DNA from: Acidimicrobiaceae bacterium
GTDB taxonomy: Bacteria > Actinomycetota > Acidimicrobiia > Acidimicrobiales > Palsa-688
Direction of reading: 5' to 3'
Length of the DNA: 11,876 bases
Assembly (NCBI GenBank): GCA_003158835.1
Contig: PMLI01000332.1
Coordinates: forward strand, 1-11,876
How positions within the stretch are numbered: the stretch's first letter is position 1; each line of letters begins with the position of its first letter. The position numbers and the translations under genes were made by a program. The notes under the pieces are model-generated. The model was not told where the DNA came from and made no database searches. It saw only the letters and a list, made by a program, of their open reading frames with translations. Shown piece after piece: positions 7,920 through 11,876 of this stretch.

Positions 7920-7935
7920 TGCAAAACGTTTTGCA
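7920..7935. promoter_or_regulatory. LacI-family operator, perfect 16-bp palindrome
   Basis: TGCAAAACGTTTTGCA is a perfect palindrome centred on CG. AT-rich palindromes with a central CG are the hallmark of LacI/GalR-family operators that control sugar-uptake operons. In a GC-rich background, such an AT-rich exact palindrome stands out. It lies about 290 nt upstream of the binding-protein start and 16 nt upstream of the regulator remnant. On the minus strand a TTGAAG (7945-7950) precedes it, so binding could block a promoter, but no good -10 is visible. Confidence 0.75.
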
Positions 7936-8134
7936 GCCGAGTTCCTTCAAGTCTGGCAGGCTTGCTGACGGTATGCAAGGCATTGCCGCGTGCCCGCCGG
8001 GAACGGCTTTGTGAGGCCGGGACCGGCGGTGTGCGGCGGGTTATCGCCACCGGCGTGAGGTGGAGCTATCGCGGCGCCGGCGGCCGTGAGGCTCTCCTAG
8101 CATTCCGTCTTCGTGACTCTAACGTCAACGTCAA

Positions 8135-8153
8135 GGCGCGGCTAGGCTGCGCC
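8135..8153 (+). promoter_or_regulatory. Imperfect dyad upstream of the exporter gene
   Basis: GGCGCGGC and GCTGCGCC flank TAG in a 19-bp near-palindrome, with one G-T wobble pair in the stem. It ends 22 nt before the exporter ATG and contains TAGGCT (8143-8148), a possible -10 element. MerR regulators bind dyads in promoter spacers, and the regulator encoded downstream of the exporter is a natural candidate, but no matching -35 is clear. It could instead form a leader hairpin. Confidence 0.3.
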
Positions 8154-8175
8154 GTAAGGTAGCGGAGGAGAGCGA

Positions 8176-9975
8176 ATGACGACGACCATGACACTGGACA
8201 GGGCCCGGCCGGAGGCGAGCAGGCGGGAAGGGCACTACAAGTGGATCGCCCTGTCGAACACCACCCTGGGCGTGCTGATGGTGACGATCAACCAGTCCAT
8301 TCTGTTGATCTCGCTCCCCGACATCTTCAGAGGTATCAACCTCAACCCGCTGACGCCCTCCAACACTTCGTACTTCCTTTGGGTGTTCATGGGTTTCTTG
8401 CTCGTGACGGCCGTGCTCGTGGTGAGCCTGGGCCGTGTCGGGGACATGTACGGGCGCGTCAAGATGTACAACCTCGGGTTCGCCGTCTTTACGCTGTTCT
8501 CGGTCCTGCTATCGGTCACGTGGCTCAGTGGCACCGCCGGCGCTCTGTGGATCATCGTCATGCGCGTCTTCCAGGGCGTCGGGGGTGCGTTCCTCTTTGC
8601 CAACTCGAGCGCCATCCTGACCGACGCCTTCCCGTCGGACGAGCGGGGCAAGGCGATGGGGATCAACGGGATCGCAGCGGTGAGCGGTTCGTTCCTCGGC
8701 CTGGTGCTCGGTGGTGTCCTGGCTCCCATCGAGTGGCACCTCGTTTTCCTGGTCTCAGTCCCGTTCGGGCTCTTCGGGACGGTGTGGGCCTACCGCAAGC
8801 TCCAGGACAACGGGATCCGGGTACGGGCCAAGATCGACTGGCTCGGCAACGCCACGTTCGCGGTCGGCCTGGTCGCGCTGCTGACGGGGATCATCTACTC
8901 GCTCCTCCCCTATGGCGGCCACCCCACGGGGTGGACGAACCCCTGGGTGCTCCTGGGCGTCTTCGGGGGCGTGGCCATACTGGGCTTGTTCCTCTTCATC
9001 GAGACCCGGGCCCCCTCACCCATGTTCCGCCTCGGCCTGTTCCGGATCAGGGCGTTCACCGCCGGCAACATCGCCGGCCTGCTCGGCGCTCTCGGCCGGG
9101 GCGGTCTCCAGTTCATGTTGATCATCTGGCTACAGGGGATCTGGCTCCCCCAACACGGTTACAGCTTCAGCCAGACGCCGTTGTGGGCGGGTATCTTCAT
9201 GGTGCCTCTCACGGTCGGCTTCCTGGTCATGGGCCCTGTCTCGGGAGTGCTGTCCGACCGCTTGGGGGCGCGGGGCCTGGCGACGGCGGGACTGATGGTG
9301 AGCGGGTCGGCGTTCCTGCTCCTCGAATTGCTGCCGATGAACTTCAGCTACCTCTGGTTCGCCCTTCTCATCTTCCTGTTCGCCATCGGGATGGGGCTCT
9401 TCTTCTCGCCCAACCAGGCCTCGGTGATGAACAGCCTGCCGCCTGATCAGAGGGGCGCGGGATCAGGGATGTTGAACACCTTCCAGAACTCGGCCACCGT
9501 GCTGTCGATGGGCCTGTTTTTCACGATCGTGACGCTCGGGCTGGCCGCCGACCTGCCGACGCACCTCTACCAGGGCCTGACCGCGGCCGGCGTCGCGCCC
9601 GCGGCGGCCCGCCTGGTGGCGAACGAGCCGCCCATCGGGAGCCTGTTCTCCGCCTTCCTCGGGTTCAACCCGGTCAAGGAACTGCTCGGGCCCACCGGTG
9701 CCCTTGCGCACATGACGGCCCACCAAGCGGCCTACGTGACCGGCCGGTCGTTCTTCCCGAGGCTCATCGAGCAACCCTTCGCCAACGGCCTGCACCTGGC
9801 GTTCGACTTCGCCGCCGGCGCCACCCTCATAGCAGTTATCGCCAGTGCCCTGCGTGGCAACCGTTACGTCCACTCGGCGCAGCCCGTGCCCGTGGAGCTG
9901 GCTGAGGGCGCGGCTGAAAGCGCATCGGCCGTCGGCCTGGTCGAAGAGACCCCCGTGGGAGTGGCCGCCCGGTGA
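8176..9975 (+). CDS. MFS drug-exporter-like transporter, DHA2 (14-helix) type
   Basis: Membrane transporter of 599 residues with about 14 hydrophobic segments, the size and plan of EmrB/QacA-type proton-coupled exporters. Motif A is LGRVGDMYGRVKMYNLG between helices 2 and 3, and the helix-4 region has MRVFQGVGGAFLFANSSAILTDAFP with a helix-5 GLVLGGVLAP. The usual acidic helix-1 motif (LDxTIVNVALP) reads TINQSILLISLP, with Asn39 where Asp is expected. A long loop (about 9550-9790) lies between the last two helices, and the C-terminal tail is hydrophilic. The ATG at 8176 has GGAGGAG at 8164-8170 with 5-nt spacing. Its stop overlaps the start of a MerR regulator, which suggests inducible export of a small toxic or signalling compound. 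Substrate unknown. Confidence 0.9.
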   Translation: MTTTMTLDRARPEASRREGHYKWIALSNTTLGVLMVTINQSILLISLPDIFRGINLNPLTPSNTSYFLWVFMGFLLVTAVLVVSLGRVGDMYGRVKMYNLGFAVFTLFSVLLSVTWLSGTAGALWIIVMRVFQGVGGAFLFANSSAILTDAFPSDERGKAMGINGIAAVSGSFLGLVLGGVLAPIEWHLVFLVSVPFGLFGTVWAYRKLQDNGIRVRAKIDWLGNATFAVGLVALLTGIIYSLLPYGGHPTGWTNPWVLLGVFGGVAILGLFLFIETRAPSPMFRLGLFRIRAFTAGNIAGLLGALGRGGLQFMLIIWLQGIWLPQHGYSFSQTPLWAGIFMVPLTVGFLVMGPVSGVLSDRLGARGLATAGLMVSGSAFLLLELLPMNFSYLWFALLIFLFAIGMGLFFSPNQASVMNSLPPDQRGAGSGMLNTFQNSATVLSMGLFFTIVTLGLAADLPTHLYQGLTAAGVAPAAARLVANEPPIGSLFSAFLGFNPVKELLGPTGALAHMTAHQAAYVTGRSFFPRLIEQPFANGLHLAFDFAAGATLIAVIASALRGNRYVHSAQPVPVELAEGAAESASAVGLVEETPVGVAAR

Positions 9976-10439
9976 AAGAGCTGGTGAGAGAGCCGGTCAA
10001 AGAGATCGGCACCGGCCGGGCCAACGACCTGCTGAGCATTGGTGCCGCCGCCGATCTCATCGGCGTCTCGGAGCGGGCCCTGCGCTACTACCAGCAGCTG
10101 GGGCTCATCACACCGTGTGGCCGGACACCCGGCGGCATGCGCCGCTATTCGGAGGAGGATCTGGCCCGGGTGGGCCGGATCCGCGAGCTGCAGACGCTGC
10201 TCGGGCTCAACCTCGACGAGATCGCGCTCGTTCTGCGTAATGACGACCGCATATCCCAGATCCGGGAGGCCTACCACGATGAGCGCACCGGAGCTGAGGA
10301 GCGGACCGGGCTGGCTCGGGAGTGCCTCGTCCTGCAGGAGCACCTGCGCGTCATCGTCGAAGCCAAACGCGCCGCGCTGGACAAGTTCCTGGCCGACCTG
10401 GACGCCCGGATCGCCCGCAACCGCGACGTGCTCAAGTGA
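9972..10439 (+). CDS. MerR-family transcriptional regulator
   Basis: A 155-residue DNA-binding protein with an N-terminal MerR winged helix: LLSIGAAADLIGVSERALRYYQQLGLI, then TPGGMRRYSEEDLARVGRIRELQTLLGLNLDEI. The rest is a charged helical region, consistent with the antiparallel coiled-coil dimerisation helix. No cysteine cluster for metal binding and no separate effector domain are visible, so the inducer is unclear. The GTG at 9972 overlaps the exporter stop (GTGA, 4 nt), which implies translational coupling and suggests the protein regulates the exporter operon. Unusually for MerR proteins the regulator is the second gene, so autoregulation of the whole unit is likely. Confidence 0.9.
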   Translation: MKELVREPVKEIGTGRANDLLSIGAAADLIGVSERALRYYQQLGLITPCGRTPGGMRRYSEEDLARVGRIRELQTLLGLNLDEIALVLRNDDRISQIREAYHDERTGAEERTGLARECLVLQEHLRVIVEAKRAALDKFLADLDARIARNRDVLK

Positions 10440-10471
10440 CGGCCACGTAGCACCATGGTCCGGGTGGCGCC

Positions 10472-11876
10472 ATGGTCCTGACCGGTGAGCCGAGCTTTCC
10501 TTACCCCCTGGGCGTGAGCCTCGTCGACGGCGGGGTCAACGTGGCCCTGTTCTCGAGCGTGGCCGAAGGTGTCAGTTTCTCGGTGTTCGATGCCACGGGC
10601 GTCGAGTCAGGTCATCCGCTCGGGCTCGTGGACAACGATATCTGGCACGGCTTCGTCCCCGGGGTCAGCCCGGGCCAGCAGTACGGGTTCCGGGTGTCCG
10701 GTCCGTTCTCGCCTGCCGCGGGTACCCGCTGTAACCCGGCCAAGCTCCTGCTAGACCCGTACGGGCGCGCCGTGGCCGGGAACATGGTGTGGAAGCCGTC
10801 GTGGAACGGCGCCTCACCCCACGACCCCGCCACGGTGGACGCGACGGACTCAGCCCCAGATGCGCCCCGGTCGGTCGTGGTGCACAGCAGCTTTGATTGG
10901 GGGGAGGACCGCCCACCCGGGTACGCCCTGGCCGACAGCGTCATCTACGAGTTACACGTCAAGGGTTTCACAGTCCGCCACCCCGCTGTGCCCGCGGTTG
11001 ACCAGGGAACGTATGCGGGGCTGGCCCACCCCGATGTCATCGCCTACCTGAAGCGTCTGGGGGTAACCGCGGTCGAGCTGCTCCCGGTCCACCAGTCGCT
11101 GACCAACGGCGTGCTCGCCGGCCAGGGTCTCAGCAATTACTGGGGATATGACACGATCGGCTTCTTCGCCCCGCACGGCGGCTACTCAGCGGCCCGGCGC
11201 GCCGGTAGGCCCCCGGGGTCGGAGGTCGACGAGTTCAAAGCCATGGTCAAAGCCCTTCACGCCGAGGGCATCGAAGTCGTGCTGGACGTCGTGTTCAATC
11301 ACACCGCCGAAGGCGACGAGACCGGGCCCACGCTGTGCTTCCGAGGCATCGATAATGCCGCCTACTACCAGCTTGTCCCCGGCCAGGCCCAGCTGTACGA
11401 CAACCTCACCGGTTGCGGGAACACCATAGACGCGGCGAGCCCGAAGGTCCGAAGGCTGATCCTCGACTCGCTGCGCTACTGGGTCGACGAGATGCACGTC
11501 GACGGCTTCCGTTTTGACCTGGCCGCCGTGCTGGCCAGCGACGAGCCGGGGAGCCCGGGCGATGCCGACCCCGGCTGGGACAAGACGGCCGCGTTCTTCG
11601 ACCTAGTCCTTCAGGACCCGACGCTGGCCCGGGCCAAACTCATCGCCGAGCCATGGACCGGCGCCGGCAACGAGCAAGGCCAGTTCCCGCCCCGGTGGTC
11701 GGAATGGAACGGCCAGTACCGCGACATCATGCGGGATTTCTGGCGGGCGCGGGCCCCCAGTCCCCGTTGGACAGGGGCCCGGCTGGCCGGGAGCCCCGAC
11801 ATGTATGCCACCAACGCGCCCCGTCCCGGCCTTCGGCGCCAGCCCGGCACGACCATCAACTTCGTCACCTGCCACG
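10472..11876 (+). CDS. glgX: Glycogen debranching enzyme, GlgX type (3' partial)
   Basis: Cytoplasmic alpha-1,6-glucosidase of glycoside hydrolase family 13 that removes the short branch stubs left by glycogen phosphorylase. The 468 visible residues contain an N-terminal CBM48-like domain (FPYPLGVSLVDGGVNVALFS, then CNPAKLLLDPYGRAV) and the first part of the catalytic barrel. Landmarks are DSVIYELHVKGFT, SNYWGYDTIGFFAPH, VVLDVVFNHTAEG, DNLTGCGNTID and DGFRFDLA with the presumed nucleophile Asp349. IAEPW supplies the acid/base Glu393, and VTCH marks the approach to the third catalytic Asp, which is cut by the window edge. The full enzyme is usually about 700 residues. The ATG at 10472 is the first in-frame start after a TAG at 10448; Shine-Dalgarno sequence is weak. 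It follows the MerR gene by 32 nt but its function gives no reason to link the two. Confidence 0.94.
   Translation, partial: MVLTGEPSFPYPLGVSLVDGGVNVALFSSVAEGVSFSVFDATGVESGHPLGLVDNDIWHGFVPGVSPGQQYGFRVSGPFSPAAGTRCNPAKLLLDPYGRAVAGNMVWKPSWNGASPHDPATVDATDSAPDAPRSVVVHSSFDWGEDRPPGYALADSVIYELHVKGFTVRHPAVPAVDQGTYAGLAHPDVIAYLKRLGVTAVELLPVHQSLTNGVLAGQGLSNYWGYDTIGFFAPHGGYSAARRAGRPPGSEVDEFKAMVKALHAEGIEVVLDVVFNHTAEGDETGPTLCFRGIDNAAYYQLVPGQAQLYDNLTGCGNTIDAASPKVRRLILDSLRYWVDEMHVDGFRFDLAAVLASDEPGSPGDADPGWDKTAAFFDLVLQDPTLARAKLIAEPWTGAGNEQGQFPPRWSEWNGQYRDIMRDFWRARAPSPRWTGARLAGSPDMYATNAPRPGLRRQPGTTINFVTCH

Larger units (their letters stand above)
7628..8175. other. Divergent intergenic regulatory region with a regulator remnant
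   Basis: These 548 bases separate the minus-strand ABC operon from the plus-strand exporter gene. They hold the LacI-type palindrome, a probable remnant of a lacI-family gene on the minus strand, an imperfect dyad just upstream of the exporter, and a tandem AACGTC repeat (8121-8132). I see no convincing full-length gene, tRNA or T-tailed terminator. Open frames crossing it have poor coding character. I could not find a pair of -35 and -10 elements for either direction that I would defend. Confidence 0.7.

Noticed and set aside
8241..9446. A 401-codon plus-strand frame inside the exporter gene, and other long frames opposite the selA, selB and ABC genes.
   Set aside because: They are Arg/Pro/Gly-rich or His-rich out-of-frame readings of GC-rich genes without recognisable domains; the real genes have clear motifs and better third-position bias.

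Overview
The window is GC-rich DNA with frequent GTG starts and strong third-position GC bias. It looks like a high-GC bacterium, most likely an actinomycete-type lineage (Actinomycetota); I cannot place it more precisely from sequence alone. Almost all of it is readable as conventional genes, and I see no clear previously undescribed system. The more unusual parts are regulatory relics and one broken small gene.

Layout. (1) 2-2877, plus strand: a selenocysteine pair, selA (5' end outside the window) overlapping selB by 10 nt. No tRNA-Sec gene is visible here. (2) 2905-7627, minus strand, read right to left: a Tat-exported sugar-type ABC substrate-binding protein, two MalF/MalG-type permeases, a D-2-hydroxyacid dehydrogenase, and a small gene that appears to be broken by two single-base indels. 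The first four genes are tightly spaced or overlapping and look like one operon for uptake and first-step metabolism of a carbohydrate or related compound. No ABC ATPase is present, so a shared ATPase from elsewhere is expected. (3) 7628-8175: a 548-bp divergent intergenic region. It holds a perfect 16-bp LacI-type palindrome (7920-7935) and, just downstream of it on the minus strand, what looks like the first few codons of a decayed LacI-family regulator gene. (4) 8176-10439, plus strand: a 14-helix DHA2-type MFS exporter translationally coupled (GTGA overlap) to a MerR-family regulator, which probably controls it. (5) 10472 to the window edge, plus strand: glgX-type glycogen debranching enzyme, 3' end outside the window.

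How the parts relate. The LacI-type operator sits where it could control the ABC operon, but the adjacent regulator gene seems to have been lost, so control would now fall to a LacI protein encoded elsewhere or be relaxed. A perfect 17-bp hairpin lies in the first codons of the first permease gene, immediately after the binding-protein gene. That position could make binding protein more abundant than the permeases by stabilising the upstream message or slowing permease translation. The selAB, exporter/MerR and glgX modules seem functionally independent of the ABC operon.
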